Source of the DNA: JACCZX01 sp963829995 | GTDB taxonomy: Bacteria > Pseudomonadota > Gammaproteobacteria > Burkholderiales > Burkholderiaceae_F | Reading direction: 5' to 3' | Assembly (NCBI GenBank): GCA_963829995.1 | Contig: CAWHKW010000004.1 | Coordinates: forward strand, 62,001-126,000 | Length of the DNA stretch: 64,000 bases | In this document: positions 26,515-35,109 of the stretch, in pieces | Position numbering within the stretch: position 1 is the first letter of the stretch | Layout of the letters: each line of letters starts with the position of its first letter | Made by a program: the position numbers and the translations under genes | The notes under the pieces: generated by a model | Told to the model about the DNA's origin: nothing | The model's input: only the letters and a program-made list of their open reading frames with translations | Database searches by the model: none

Positions 26515-27789
26515 ATGCAGCTCCTTACCCTCGGGCTCAACCACACCACTGCGCCGCTCGCAGTGCGTGAGCGCGTTGCCTTCCTGGCCGACGAAGTCGG
26601 CGCCACGATCGGTCGTCTGTGCGATCGCTTGAGTGCGCCCTCAGGCGGCCGCGTCAGCGAGGCCGCGATCGTATCGACCTGCAACCGTACCGAGGTCTAC
26701 TGCGCCGTCGAGGAACCCGACATCGCGCAGCACGCGCTGCACCAATTCGTTGCCACCGAGCGGCACCTGGATCTGGATGAGTTGCAGCGCCACTCGTATG
26801 TACTGCCGCACGTGAACGCCGTACGCCATGCGTTCCGCGTCGCCAGCGGACTCGACTCGATGGTGCTGGGAGAGCCGCAGATCCTGGGGCAGATGAAAGA
26901 AGCCGAGAAGCTCGCGCGCAATGCCGGCGGGCTCGGCCTGATGCTGAACCATTTGTTTCAGCGCACGTTCGCGGTCGCCAAAGAGGTTCGGTCGACCACC
27001 GAGATCGGCACGCAGTCGGTTTCGATGGCCGCGGCCGCGGTCCGCGTGGCGCGCAAGATTTTCGGCGAGCTCGATCACAGCCATGTGTTGTTCGTCGGCG
27101 CCGGCGAGATGATCGATCTGACCGCGACGCATTTCGCCGCCCAACGGCCGAAGTCGATTACGGTGGCAAATCGCACGCTGGACCGCGCTGAAGCGCTGGC
27201 AACGCGGCTGCACGGCCAACCGATGAAGCTAGGCGATCTGCCCGACGCGATGGCGAAGTTCGACATCGTCGTGTCGTGCACCGCAAGCCTGCTGCCGATC
27301 ATCGGGCTCGGAATGGTCGAGCGCGCGATTCGTACGCGCCGGCACAAGCCGATGTTCATCGTCGATCTGGCGGTTCCGCGCGATGTCGAGCCTGAGGTTG
27401 CGCGGCTTGACGACGTGTACGTTCATACCGTCGACGATCTCGGCAAGGTGGTTGCCAGCGGCAACGACACGCGGCAAGCCGCGGTCGCACAGGCCGAAGC
27501 GATCATCGAATCGCGCGTGCGGGATTTCGAGGAATGGATCCGCGTGCGCCGCGTGGTGCCGACGATCCAGGACCTGCATGGCCGCGCAGACGCTTTGCGC
27601 ACGCGCGAGCTGCAGCGCGCACTGAAGCTGCTCGCAAAGGGCGAGCCGCCCGAGCGCGTGATCGAGCAGCTATCGCACGCACTGACCAACAAGTTTCTGC
27701 ATGACCCGATGAGCGCACTGCGCGCCGCCGGTGATGAGGCCGAGCACGCGCGACTGCAGGCGCTGTTGGCCCGCTTCTACTCGGAATAG
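26515..27789 (+). CDS. hemA: Glutamyl-tRNA reductase
   Basis: HemA reduces Glu-tRNA to glutamate-1-semialdehyde, the first committed step of tetrapyrrole synthesis by the C5 route. The 424-residue protein starts MQLLTLGLNHTTAPL. It has the catalytic cysteine in STCNRTEVYC near residue 60, GEPQILGQMKEA near residue 118, and the NADPH-binding GAGEMIDL near residue 195. It heads the hemA-prfA-prmC-grxD-ubiX run, which is a common proteobacterial order for the first three. Confidence 0.96.
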   Translation: MQLLTLGLNHTTAPLAVRERVAFLADEVGATIGRLCDRLSAPSGGRVSEAAIVSTCNRTEVYCAVEEPDIAQHALHQFVATERHLDLDELQRHSYVLPHVNAVRHAFRVASGLDSMVLGEPQILGQMKEAEKLARNAGGLGLMLNHLFQRTFAVAKEVRSTTEIGTQSVSMAAAAVRVARKIFGELDHSHVLFVGAGEMIDLTATHFAAQRPKSITVANRTLDRAEALATRLHGQPMKLGDLPDAMAKFDIVVSCTASLLPIIGLGMVERAIRTRRHKPMFIVDLAVPRDVEPEVARLDDVYVHTVDDLGKVVASGNDTRQAAVAQAEAIIESRVRDFEEWIRVRRVVPTIQDLHGRADALRTRELQRALKLLAKGEPPERVIEQLSHALTNKFLHDPMSALRAAGDEAEHARLQALLARFYSE

Positions 27790-27842
27790 GTTTAGCTCAG
27801 ACCGCATGTGCGACGCGCGGTCGCACGTGCGACGATATCTCC

Positions 27843-28928
27843 ATGAAACCCTCAATGAGAACCAAGCTAGAGCAGCTGTCGAAGCGGCTCGAAGAGATTG
27901 ACGTGCACTTGTCGGGTGAGCATGCGGCGCGCGACATGAACCGCTTTCGTTCGCTCGGCCAGGAGCGTGCGGAAATCGAACCCGTCGTCAGTCGGTTCCA
28001 CGACTATCAGCGGGCCGAAGGTGATCTGCAGGGCGCGCAACAGATGCTGTCCGAGCCCGACATGAAAGCGCTCGCCGAAGAGGAGATCGACGCGTCGAAG
28101 ATTCGCATCACACAGCTCGAAGCCGAGTTGCAGGCGCTGCTGCTGCCCAGGGATCCGAATGACGACCGCAACATCTTTCTCGAGATTCGCGCCGGCACCG
28201 GCGGCGACGAATCGGGATTGTTCGCGGGCGATCTGCTGCGCATGTACCTGCGCTACGCCGAGCGCCATCGCTGGGCAAGCGAAATGATTTCGGAGAGCGC
28301 ATCGGATATGGGCGGCTACAAGGAAGTGATCGTGCGGCTGGTGGGCACCGGCGCCTATTCGAAGCTGAAGTTCGAATCGGGCGGTCATCGAGTCCAGCGC
28401 GTGCCGGCGACCGAAGCACAGGGACGCATTCACACATCGGCGTGCACCGTTGCCGTGCTGCCCGAGGCCGATGAGATCGACGACGTGAAGATCGACCCGA
28501 GTGAAATTCGGATCGACGTATTTCGTGCTTCGGGTGCCGGAGGCCAGCACGTCAACAAGACCGAAAGTGCGGTGCGAATTACGCATCTGCCGACCAACAT
28601 CGTCGTCGAGTGCCAGGACGATCGATCGCAGCACAAGAACCGCGAGCGCGCGATGAAGATCCTCGCGGCTCGCATCAAGGATCAGCAATCGCACGAGCAG
28701 CAGGCGAAGGAAGCATCGACGCGCAAGACCTTGATCGGATCGGGTGATCGCTCGGAGCGCATTCGCACCTACAACTTCCCGCAGGGCCGCGTGACCGATC
28801 ACCGGATCAATCTGACGCTGTACAAAATCGACGCGATCATGGACGGCGACCTTGATGAGCTGACCGAGAAGCTGGCCGCGGAGCATCAGGCCGAGTTGCT
28901 GGCAGCGTTGAGCGATGGCGCCCAGTGA
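27843..28928 (+). CDS. prfA: Peptide chain release factor 1
   Basis: RF1 ends translation at UAA and UAG. The 361-residue protein carries RAGTGGDESG and the catalytic GGQ in ASGAGGQHVNKT near residue 237; stop-codon recognition lies in the region of VPATEAQGR. The start at 27843 (MKPSMRTKLEQL) fits the family, although an ATG four codons later is possible. It overlaps prmC, whose product methylates this GGQ, by 14 bases. Confidence 0.97.
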   Translation: MKPSMRTKLEQLSKRLEEIDVHLSGEHAARDMNRFRSLGQERAEIEPVVSRFHDYQRAEGDLQGAQQMLSEPDMKALAEEEIDASKIRITQLEAELQALLLPRDPNDDRNIFLEIRAGTGGDESGLFAGDLLRMYLRYAERHRWASEMISESASDMGGYKEVIVRLVGTGAYSKLKFESGGHRVQRVPATEAQGRIHTSACTVAVLPEADEIDDVKIDPSEIRIDVFRASGAGGQHVNKTESAVRITHLPTNIVVECQDDRSQHKNRERAMKILAARIKDQQSHEQQAKEASTRKTLIGSGDRSERIRTYNFPQGRVTDHRINLTLYKIDAIMDGDLDELTEKLAAEHQAELLAALSDGAQ

Positions 28929-29754
28929 GTCCGCCATCGGCGAGCTGCAGGTAGGTGACCTGCTGATCGCCAGCACGCTGCCGGCGCTGGAGGCGCGCGC
29001 GCTGCTCGCGCATCAGTTGGGCGTCACGCGTGAAAGACTGATCGCTCGCCCCGAGCAACGAGTAGCGCCGGCCGACGCCGACGCGTTTGCGCACTTCGTC
29101 GAACGGCGTCGACGGGGCGAACCGCTCGCGTACCTGCTGGGGGAGAAAGAGTTCTATGGGCGCCTGTTCGCCGTGTCACCCGCGGTGCTGATCCCGCGGC
29201 CCGAAACCGAATTGTTGGTCGAAACCGCACTCGCTTACGCCGCGAGTGACGGCACGCAGGTTCTCGACCTTGGTACCGGATCCGGCTGCATCGCGATCAC
29301 GCTTGGCCTCGAGCGCAGCTCTTGGCGGGTGATCGCGAGCGATGTGTCGTCGCAGGCGCTCGGAGTGGCGCGCGACAACGCAAACAAGTGGCAGGCGAAG
29401 AACGTGACGTTTCGTCTCGGGATCTGGTTCTCAGCCGTGCCTGCTCAACGCTTCGATTTGATCGTCAGCAATCCGCCGTACGTCGCCGAGGGCGATCCTC
29501 ATCTTGAGGCGCTCCGTTTCGAGCCGACGAACGCCCTGGTGGCTGAAGACAATGGCCTAGCGTGCTTGCAAACCATCATCGACGGAGCACCGTCGCATCT
29601 GGTCGCGGGAGGCTTGCTTGTACTGGAGCACGGCCATGACCAGGCCCATGCGGTGCGCAATATGTTCGCCACGCGCGGCTGGAGCGACGTGCAAACCCGC
29701 ACCGACCCGGCGGGGCTCGACAGAGTGACTTTCGCCCGATCTTCGGTCGTTTGA
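28915..29754 (+). CDS. prmC: Release factor glutamine methyltransferase
   Basis: PrmC (HemK) methylates the GGQ glutamine of RF1 and RF2. The 279-residue protein has an N-terminal helical domain, the SAM-binding motif LDLGTGSGCIAI near residue 120, and the substrate-binding NPPY in IVSNPPYVAEGDPH near residue 185. The overlap with prfA indicates coupled synthesis of enzyme and target. Confidence 0.96.
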   Translation: MAPSESAIGELQVGDLLIASTLPALEARALLAHQLGVTRERLIARPEQRVAPADADAFAHFVERRRRGEPLAYLLGEKEFYGRLFAVSPAVLIPRPETELLVETALAYAASDGTQVLDLGTGSGCIAITLGLERSSWRVIASDVSSQALGVARDNANKWQAKNVTFRLGIWFSAVPAQRFDLIVSNPPYVAEGDPHLEALRFEPTNALVAEDNGLACLQTIIDGAPSHLVAGGLLVLEHGHDQAHAVRNMFATRGWSDVQTRTDPAGLDRVTFARSSVV

Positions 29755-29778
29755 CGCGCTGTCGGTGCTCGCTACACT
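29751..29778 (+). promoter_or_regulatory. Probable promoter of grxD-ubiX
   Basis: TTGACG (29751-29756) and TACACT (29773-29778) are separated by 16 bases and lie 27 bases before the grxD ATG. The -35 box overlaps the prmC stop codon. This is a good sigma-70-like pair and would let grxD and ubiX be expressed apart from hemA-prfA-prmC. Confidence 0.55.
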
Positions 29779-29805
29779 CGGAGAATCCAACCCGAGTGAC
29801 ATGCC

Positions 29806-30126
29806 ATGAACCCTCAGGACTTCATTAAGAAAACAGTGACCGACAACCCGGTGGTGCTCTTCATGAAGGGCACGGCGCAGTTTCCGCAATGCGGCTTTTC
29901 CGGCCGCGCGATTGCCCTGTTGAAACAGTCGGGCGTCAAGAATCTGATCACCGTCAACGTGCTCGATGACGACGACGTTCGGCAAGGCGTCAAGGACTTT
30001 TCCAGCTGGCCGACCGTTCCGCAGTTGTATGTCAATGGTCAATTCGTCGGCGGCTCAGACATCATGACCGAGATGTTCGAGTCGGGCGAGCTGCAGACAC
30101 TGCTGAAGGACGCCAAGGTCGTTTAG
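29806..30126 (+). CDS. grxD: Monothiol glutaredoxin (Grx4 type)
   Basis: A 106-residue CGFS-type glutaredoxin that carries or transfers [2Fe-2S] clusters, often with a BolA partner. The motif PQCGFSGRAI (cysteine near residue 29), WPTVPQLYVNGQFVGGSDI with the glutathione-binding residues, and the length are typical. A BolA-like gene (ibaG) lies elsewhere in this window at 53820-54071. It starts 51 bases after prmC. Confidence 0.96.
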   Translation: MNPQDFIKKTVTDNPVVLFMKGTAQFPQCGFSGRAIALLKQSGVKNLITVNVLDDDDVRQGVKDFSSWPTVPQLYVNGQFVGGSDIMTEMFESGELQTLLKDAKVV

Positions 30127-30133
30127 GCTCGCT

Positions 30134-30727
30134 GTGCCCCGCATGCGGCGCCTGATTGTTGCTATCACTGGCGCCACCGGCGCTATCTACGGCGTGCAGT
30201 TGCTAAGGCACTTGCGCACGCTCGGCGTCGAAACCCATCTGCTGCTATCGCCCGCAGGTGTGTTGAATGTGCACCAGGAGCTCGATCTGAAGCGCGCCGA
30301 TGTCGAAGCGCTGGCCGATGTCGTGCATGGGGTCGGCGATGTCGGTGCCGCGCTGGCCAGCGGATCGTTCAAGACCGACGGCATGGTGATCGCGCCGTGC
30401 TCGATGAAGACGCTGGCCGCCGTCGCGCACGGCTATGCCGACAACCTGATCTCGCGTGCCGCCGACGTTTGTTTGAAGGAGCGCCGCAGGCTCGTGTTGC
30501 TGCCGCGCGAAGCCCCGCTGAACCTGGCGCACATCCGCAATATGGAAGCCGTGACGTTAATGGGCGGCATTATTTTTCCGCCGCTGCCGGCGTTCTATCA
30601 GCGGCCGCAAAGCTTCGAACAAATGGTCGATCACACGCTGGCCCGTGTGCTCGATCTGCTGGACATCGAGCACCAGCTGGCCCCGCGGTGGGACGGGCAG
30701 ATCGGCGAGAATCCGCAGCGCGCCTAG
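30134..30727 (+). CDS. ubiX: Flavin prenyltransferase UbiX
   Basis: UbiX prenylates FMN to make the cofactor of the UbiD decarboxylase in ubiquinone synthesis. The 197-residue protein begins with the FMN-binding ITGATGAIYG, then has the conserved CSMKTLAAVAHGYADNL, and ends with PPLPAFYQRP near residue 155, a hallmark of the family. The GTG at 30134 is used; an ATG three codons later (30143) is equally good. It is 7 bases after grxD. Confidence 0.94.
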   Translation: MPRMRRLIVAITGATGAIYGVQLLRHLRTLGVETHLLLSPAGVLNVHQELDLKRADVEALADVVHGVGDVGAALASGSFKTDGMVIAPCSMKTLAAVAHGYADNLISRAADVCLKERRRLVLLPREAPLNLAHIRNMEAVTLMGGIIFPPLPAFYQRPQSFEQMVDHTLARVLDLLDIEHQLAPRWDGQIGENPQRA

Positions 30728-30772
30728 GGGAAGTACCGGCGGGACGCTTGCCGCGCCTTGGCTCGTTTGCCG

Positions 30773-31165
30773 TTAGCTGCGGCGCGGTGGCGCGGACACG
30801 ATCCTCAAAATCCGCAAATCCGAATCCGGATCAAGTAAACGGCGCAGTTCGGCCACCGCGCCTGCCGGCGTTTGCATGCCAGGATCGAGCACGAACGAAA
30901 AGGCCACCGGCGCAACCGCAGTTCGAACGCTGCTTCGAAGTACGCCGCGCACGCCTGGTGCGACGGCAGCAACGCGGCGCGCAAACGCCTGCGCCTCTAC
31001 CTGAGAATCCACCGCGACGAACACCACGGTTTGCCGAGCGGCTGCTGCGCGTGAAATCACCGCATGGTCATAAGTTGCTGCGACCTTGTCTTCGTCGCAA
31101 ACGCCGCAACTCCAGGCCGCCAGCGGCCACATGCACAACAGGGCTGCGAGCAACCTCGCGCTCAC
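30773..31165 (-). CDS. Secreted CxxC protein of unknown function, coupled to nirK
   Basis: A 130-residue protein with a signal peptide (LLAALLCMWPLAAWS). Directly after the cleavage region is CGVCDEDKVAATYDHAV, a cysteine pair plus acidic and histidine residues that could bind metal or form a redox pair. The remainder is an alpha/beta domain of VFVAVDSQVEA type with no catalytic motif that I recognise. Its GTG overlaps the nirK stop (GTGA), so it is made with nitrite reductase. Copper delivery or maturation of NirK is an inference from context, not seen in sequence. Confidence 0.75.
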   Translation of the reverse strand: MSARLLAALLCMWPLAAWSCGVCDEDKVAATYDHAVISRAAAARQTVVFVAVDSQVEAQAFARRVAAVAPGVRGVLRSSVRTAVAPVAFSFVLDPGMQTPAGAVAELRRLLDPDSDLRILRIVSAPPRRS

Positions 31166-32763
31166 TTGCCGCCCGGCTTGCTCGAATTCAAGCCCGCCTC
31201 GGAAGCCGACGTTTTCCGTAATGGCAGCTTGGTAGTAGCTGGTGCGTCAGACTGAGGTTGCTTCGCCACTTGCGGGCGCAAGTTGGCGTCGGCCCACTTG
31301 AAGTACGCGATGTACTCGCGCACTTCGGCGTCGCTCAGGTTCTGGTTCGGCATCGGAACCTTGTAGCGCGCCAGCATTTCCTTTGCCACCGGATCCGACT
31401 GCAGCAACTTCTCCGGACTCTTCATCCAGCGCACGAGCCACGCTTCTTCACGCCGCCGGGTTACGCCGTACACGTCGGGTCCCAGCTTGTCGCCGCCACC
31501 GACCGAGTGGCACGCGAGGCACTTGGATTCAAAAGCCAGCTTGCCGCGCACGGCTACTGCGTCGGTCGGGGTCATCGCAGTTGCCGGCATATTGTGATGC
31601 TCGGTATCGGCCGCTTTGGGCGCGTGCTCATCGGGCTTGCCGCCAGCAGCGATCAGGCCGATGGCGCCCTGCGACGCATTGGCGAAGTGATGATCGACCA
31701 TCACATAGCTGCCCTCCTCGGGCACGATGAATTCGACAATTGCGCCGCTTGAAGAACCGAGCAACACCGTCTGCATGCCACGCAATTGATTAGCCGGATT
31801 ACCTTCGGTCCAGACTAGATCGAAAATCGTGCCGACCACATGGAAGCTTGAAGTGTTAGACGGGCCGACATTCATCACGTACAGCCGCACGCGTTCGCCC
31901 GGCTTCGAGGGTAGCGGCTTATCGACGAAGCCGTTGTGACGCCCGTTGAAGACGGTGTAGGTGGGTGCCTTGCTGCGCAGGCGGTCACCGTCAAGCACAT
32001 AAAGCGGAGCGCCCGCGATCTTGCGCTTTTGCGGGTCGGGCTTGGTGTAGAACTCACTCTGCAGGATGGCGTACTCGCGATCGACCTTGGTTGGATATCC
32101 GCCGCGCGGCTCGACGATCATCATTCCGTACATACCCGACGCGATGTGCTCGAGCACCATCGGTGTGCCGCAGTGATACATGAATACACCGGGGTAATTG
32201 GCGACGAACTCGAAGCTGATGGTCTGGCCCGGCGCGATCGAGCGGTACTTGTCCTGCGGCGACACCATCGCCGAATGAAAATCCATCGAATGCATCATCG
32301 GCGCAGCCACGAACTGGCCGGCGGGCATCGGCTCGTCGCTGCGATTCGTCATCGTGAACTTGATGCGGTCACCGACACGCGCGCGAACCACCGGCCCGGG
32401 CACCTGATCGCCAAAGGTCCAGGCCGAGAACTTCACACCCGGAGCGATTTCGATGATCTTGTGTGTCGTGTCGAGCCGCACTTCCTTGATGGGCGAAGGA
32501 TCCAGCGGCTTTAGAGTCGCGTCCATCGACAACGCGCTGCCCGCGGCAAACGGTCCAGTATGTCGATCACTCGACAAAACGGCAGCCGGAGTTGTGAACT
32601 CCATTTCCGAAGTGTCGTAGACGTCGCCTGCAGACTTTGTTGCAGCGGGAGCACCCGATGCAACAGGCGGCGACCCACGGTTGCAACTCAACAAAAACGC
32701 GGCCGATGCAAGCGCGACCGCGAAATAGCGAGCCTGTACTAAACAATTGGTTCGGTTTTTCAT
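31162..32763 (-). CDS. nirK: Copper nitrite reductase with C-terminal cytochrome c domain (lipoprotein)
   Basis: This denitrification enzyme reduces nitrite to nitric oxide. From the ATG at 32763 the 533-residue precursor has a lipoprotein signal with LLSC. Two cupredoxin domains carry the copper sites: HSMDFH (about 157-162, with the active-site Asp), YHCGTPMVLEHIASGM (Cys near 198; type 1 ligands plus one type 2 His), FHVVGTIFD (active-site His) and VDHHFANASQG (last type 2 His). All expected ligands are present. A c-type haem domain follows, with CLACH near residue 414 and a likely Met ligand in VPMPNQNLS. Such three-domain NirKs with tethered haem are known in Ralstonia-type betaproteobacteria. 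No nor genes are in the window. Confidence 0.93.
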   Translation of the reverse strand: MKNRTNCLVQARYFAVALASAAFLLSCNRGSPPVASGAPAATKSAGDVYDTSEMEFTTPAAVLSSDRHTGPFAAGSALSMDATLKPLDPSPIKEVRLDTTHKIIEIAPGVKFSAWTFGDQVPGPVVRARVGDRIKFTMTNRSDEPMPAGQFVAAPMMHSMDFHSAMVSPQDKYRSIAPGQTISFEFVANYPGVFMYHCGTPMVLEHIASGMYGMMIVEPRGGYPTKVDREYAILQSEFYTKPDPQKRKIAGAPLYVLDGDRLRSKAPTYTVFNGRHNGFVDKPLPSKPGERVRLYVMNVGPSNTSSFHVVGTIFDLVWTEGNPANQLRGMQTVLLGSSSGAIVEFIVPEEGSYVMVDHHFANASQGAIGLIAAGGKPDEHAPKAADTEHHNMPATAMTPTDAVAVRGKLAFESKCLACHSVGGGDKLGPDVYGVTRRREEAWLVRWMKSPEKLLQSDPVAKEMLARYKVPMPNQNLSDAEVREYIAYFKWADANLRPQVAKQPQSDAPATTKLPLRKTSASEAGLNSSKPGGK

Positions 32764-32791
32764 GTAATTAGCCCAACGCTGACGCACTCGC

Positions 32792-32807
32792 CTAACCGAG
32801 TGGTTAG
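32792..32807. promoter_or_regulatory. Inverted repeat upstream of nirK (possible operator)
   Basis: CTAACC GAGT GGTTAG is a perfect 6-bp inverted repeat 28-44 bases upstream of the nirK ATG. The flanking TCG and CGA extend it with a one-base bulge. It does not match the FNR/DNR box (TTGAT-N4-ATCAA) and only loosely could be a regulator site or a small 5' UTR hairpin. Confidence 0.3.
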
Positions 32808-32903
32808 CGACTAAAGAAGCCCTTCATAGTCCTAGTTGGCTGCCGAGTCGGTTCGCCAGCGCACACACAGCGATCGCTGCGCGCCCTCATTACTAAAGTG
32901 GTG

Positions 32904-33392
32904 TCATTGAGAATGAGTTGCGGTGTCGCGATCCACGGGAGCAACCGTCGAATGCGAGTCTGCGAGCGCCGCTGGCGCAGGCGCCAAGTTCTTAACGCTG
33001 CGCCTATGTTCGATAGGATCATCTGTGTCGCTCGCATTCGCCAGCAGCGTGACCGACGTAACCGTGTCGGCCAGCATTTCCTCAACGTCGGCCTCCTGAT
33101 CGAAGCGCCGTAACCGGTTCGAAATTCGATCGAGCGCTATCACGGATGCCAGGCGCAGCTTGGCGCGTTTCGTTGTCTCGACCAGTGCGCAGTACAGAAT
33201 TCGCGCCAGGCTTTTCAGTAACCGCGAGGTCTCGATGTTGTTTGATCGATCGTGCGAGGCGCGCTCGGCACACGCTGTCAGGCGTTCGGCTTCGTCGACG
33301 TCGAACGTCAAAGGGGGCGGATGCGGCGGAGTTTGAAGTAGAACGTCGACTGATGAAGGTTTCATTGCGGTCTCGGGCTGATGCCGAGTCAC
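32904..33392 (-). CDS. Hypothetical protein coupled to a GGDEF gene
   Basis: A 162-residue protein starting at a GTG that overlaps the stop of the GGDEF gene (GTGA). It is rich in Ala, Arg, Asp and Thr, with helix-like stretches (SLARILYCALVETTKRAKLRLASVI, about 64-88) and a disordered Ala/Pro/Thr-rich tail. No family is recognised. Coupling suggests a partner or modulator of the diguanylate cyclase. An internal ATG nine codons later is an alternative start. Confidence 0.55.
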   Translation of the reverse strand: MTRHQPETAMKPSSVDVLLQTPPHPPPLTFDVDEAERLTACAERASHDRSNNIETSRLLKSLARILYCALVETTKRAKLRLASVIALDRISNRLRRFDQEADVEEMLADTVTSVTLLANASDTDDPIEHRRSVKNLAPAPAALADSHSTVAPVDRDTATHSQ

Positions 33393-34178
33393 CGCTGCGT
33401 GTCAAAAACTCTGACCGAAGCGGGGCTACGAGCCTTGTTGCAATACATGCCGGCGTCGGCCTGCTGAATCAGGTCACCGAAATCGCTGCCGTCGATCGGG
33501 AACATGGCCATTCCGACGCTTGCGGTGACTTCAATTGTTGTGCCCTCGACCCGATAGGGCGCCGCAATATGGGCGCGGATTTTCTCCGCCGCGGCAACTG
33601 CACTTTCCCGGCACTCGAGCTCGGGCAGCAACACGACGAATTCGTCACCCCCATACCGGCATGCGGTGTCAGAAGTGCGGATACTCGCAGTCAGGCGCGC
33701 TGCCACCTGCTGCAGCAACAGATCACCCGCGGTATGTCCCAGAGCATCATTGATGCTCTTGAATCCGTCCAGGTCCAGGAACAGCAATGCAACCTGTTTG
33801 CGCTGCCGCCCTCCCCGCGCCGCGGCTTGATTGAAGCGATCCAACAGCAGGCTGCGATTGGGCAAGCCCTGTTAACTGGTCGTGATGCGCGAACCGGCGC
33901 GCCTGCGCCACTGCTTGTGCAAGCTGATTCACTTCCTGCTTCAAAACCTTATCGCTTTTTTGGAGCTTGTCGATCTGCCGCAACGCCGCCACCATTTGGC
34001 CTTGGCTGGTCGATAGTGCGCGGTGCAGCTCGGCTGTATCGGTGAGTGCTGACGTCGATCGCGCTGGCGCGTCATTGGCCGCGTCATCGACTTCACCAGT
34101 GCCGTTGTGTGGGCTTCGAATGCCAGACGCTGTCGCGACCCAGGCATGTGCGTGGCCGTTAGTGATTTCCGTCGTCAT
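33389..34178 (-). CDS. GGDEF domain diguanylate cyclase, frameshifted at the domain start
   Basis: The GGDEF domain makes cyclic di-GMP. The N-terminal frame begins at about 34178 (MTTEITNGHAH), includes a short coiled coil (residues about 65-95) and reads HHDQLTGL, the usual entry to a GGDEF domain. It then continues out of frame. The next frame, starting about 33865, reads PNRSLLLDRFN, VALLFLDLDGFKSIND and RYGGDEFVVLLPE to the stop at 33389. One base in the run GGGCTTGCCC accounts for the switch. The active-site GGDEF and the metal-binding aspartates are intact; no EAL domain follows. The frame is also open upstream to 34301. No membrane helix is seen. Confidence 0.8.
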
Positions 34179-34389
34179 AGCGTCGCTTGGGCCGGTGCTG
34201 AGCGATCGGTCCGTTGGCCGGCTCGTTGCTGGGATTCTCGGACCCGAGACTACGAAAGCAGGCGTGCACCGTCTGTGCGCTAACGCACGCGCCGTGGCCA
34301 TAGTTGAGGGATGCGACGACTCGTCGATAGCGCCACTAGCGCACCTGGCGCAGATCCGCCCGGAAATCAGCCCTCCTGAAGCATTTGGC

Positions 34390-35109
34390 CTAGGTCGCTA
34401 ATCGATCGGGAAGCAGCCGGTCGTACTCATTCTTGACGACCGCATAACACTCGCAGGTGCGCAGCTCCAATCCGGCGCGATCGAGTACGGAAATTTGACC
34501 GCGCGCGTACCGAATCAGCCCGGCCTTCTGCAGCTTGAGTGCTGCCTCGGTGACGCCTTCACGGCGCACGCCGAGCATGTTGGCTATCAGCTCTTGTGTC
34601 ATGACGAGGTTGTTGCCCTGCAGACGGTCCAAGCTCAGCAGCAGCCAGCGGCATAGCTGCTGATCCAGCGAGTGATGCCGGTTACACACTGCGGTTTGCG
34701 CCATCTGCGTAATCAGAGCCTGCGTGTAACGAAGCAGCAGATGCAGCACTGGGCCAGCTCGGTTGAATTCGTCTTTCATCGTCTGCGCCTTCAGCCGAAA
34801 GCCATCACCTGCGCTTTGCACCACAGCCCGGCTTGGAGTCGATTCGCCCCCCATGAACAGTGAGATGCCGACGATGCCCTCGTTGCCGACGACGGCAATC
34901 TCGGCCGAGGCGCCGTTTTCCATCACGTACAGCAGGGATACGATCGCCGTGAGCGGAAAGTAAACGTGGCTCAGTGTGGTGCCCGACTCGTACAACACTT
35001 GGCCGAGTGGCATCTCGACCCGTTCGAGTTGCGGCAGCCAGCGCTGCCACTCGGCCGCTGGCAGCGCAGCGAGGAGCTGGTTCTGTCTGGTTTCAGGCGT
35101 AGGGCGCAT
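34390..35109 (-). CDS. Crp/Fnr family transcriptional regulator
   Basis: This 239-residue regulator has an N-terminal cyclic-nucleotide-type beta barrel (about 25-135; YFPLTAIVSLLYVMENG) and a C-terminal winged helix-turn-helix (about 165-225; TQELIANMLGVRREGVTEAALKLQ). The N-terminal cysteines needed for an FNR iron-sulfur cluster are absent, so it is not a direct oxygen sensor of that type. GTG at 35112 is an alternative start one codon earlier. Its position beyond the GGDEF and nirK genes makes control of those genes possible but unproven. Confidence 0.87.
   Translation of the reverse strand: MRPTPETRQNQLLAALPAAEWQRWLPQLERVEMPLGQVLYESGTTLSHVYFPLTAIVSLLYVMENGASAEIAVVGNEGIVGISLFMGGESTPSRAVVQSAGDGFRLKAQTMKDEFNRAGPVLHLLLRYTQALITQMAQTAVCNRHHSLDQQLCRWLLLSLDRLQGNNLVMTQELIANMLGVRREGVTEAALKLQKAGLIRYARGQISVLDRAGLELRTCECYAVVKNEYDRLLPDRLAT

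Noticed and set aside
27867..28976. 369-codon open frame antisense to prfA
   Set aside because: A mirror of prfA codon usage; prfA is complete and conserved, and the antisense protein shows no domain.
32764..32903. FNR/DNR-type box upstream of nirK
   Set aside because: No TTGAT-N4-ATCAA or close variant is visible in the interval.
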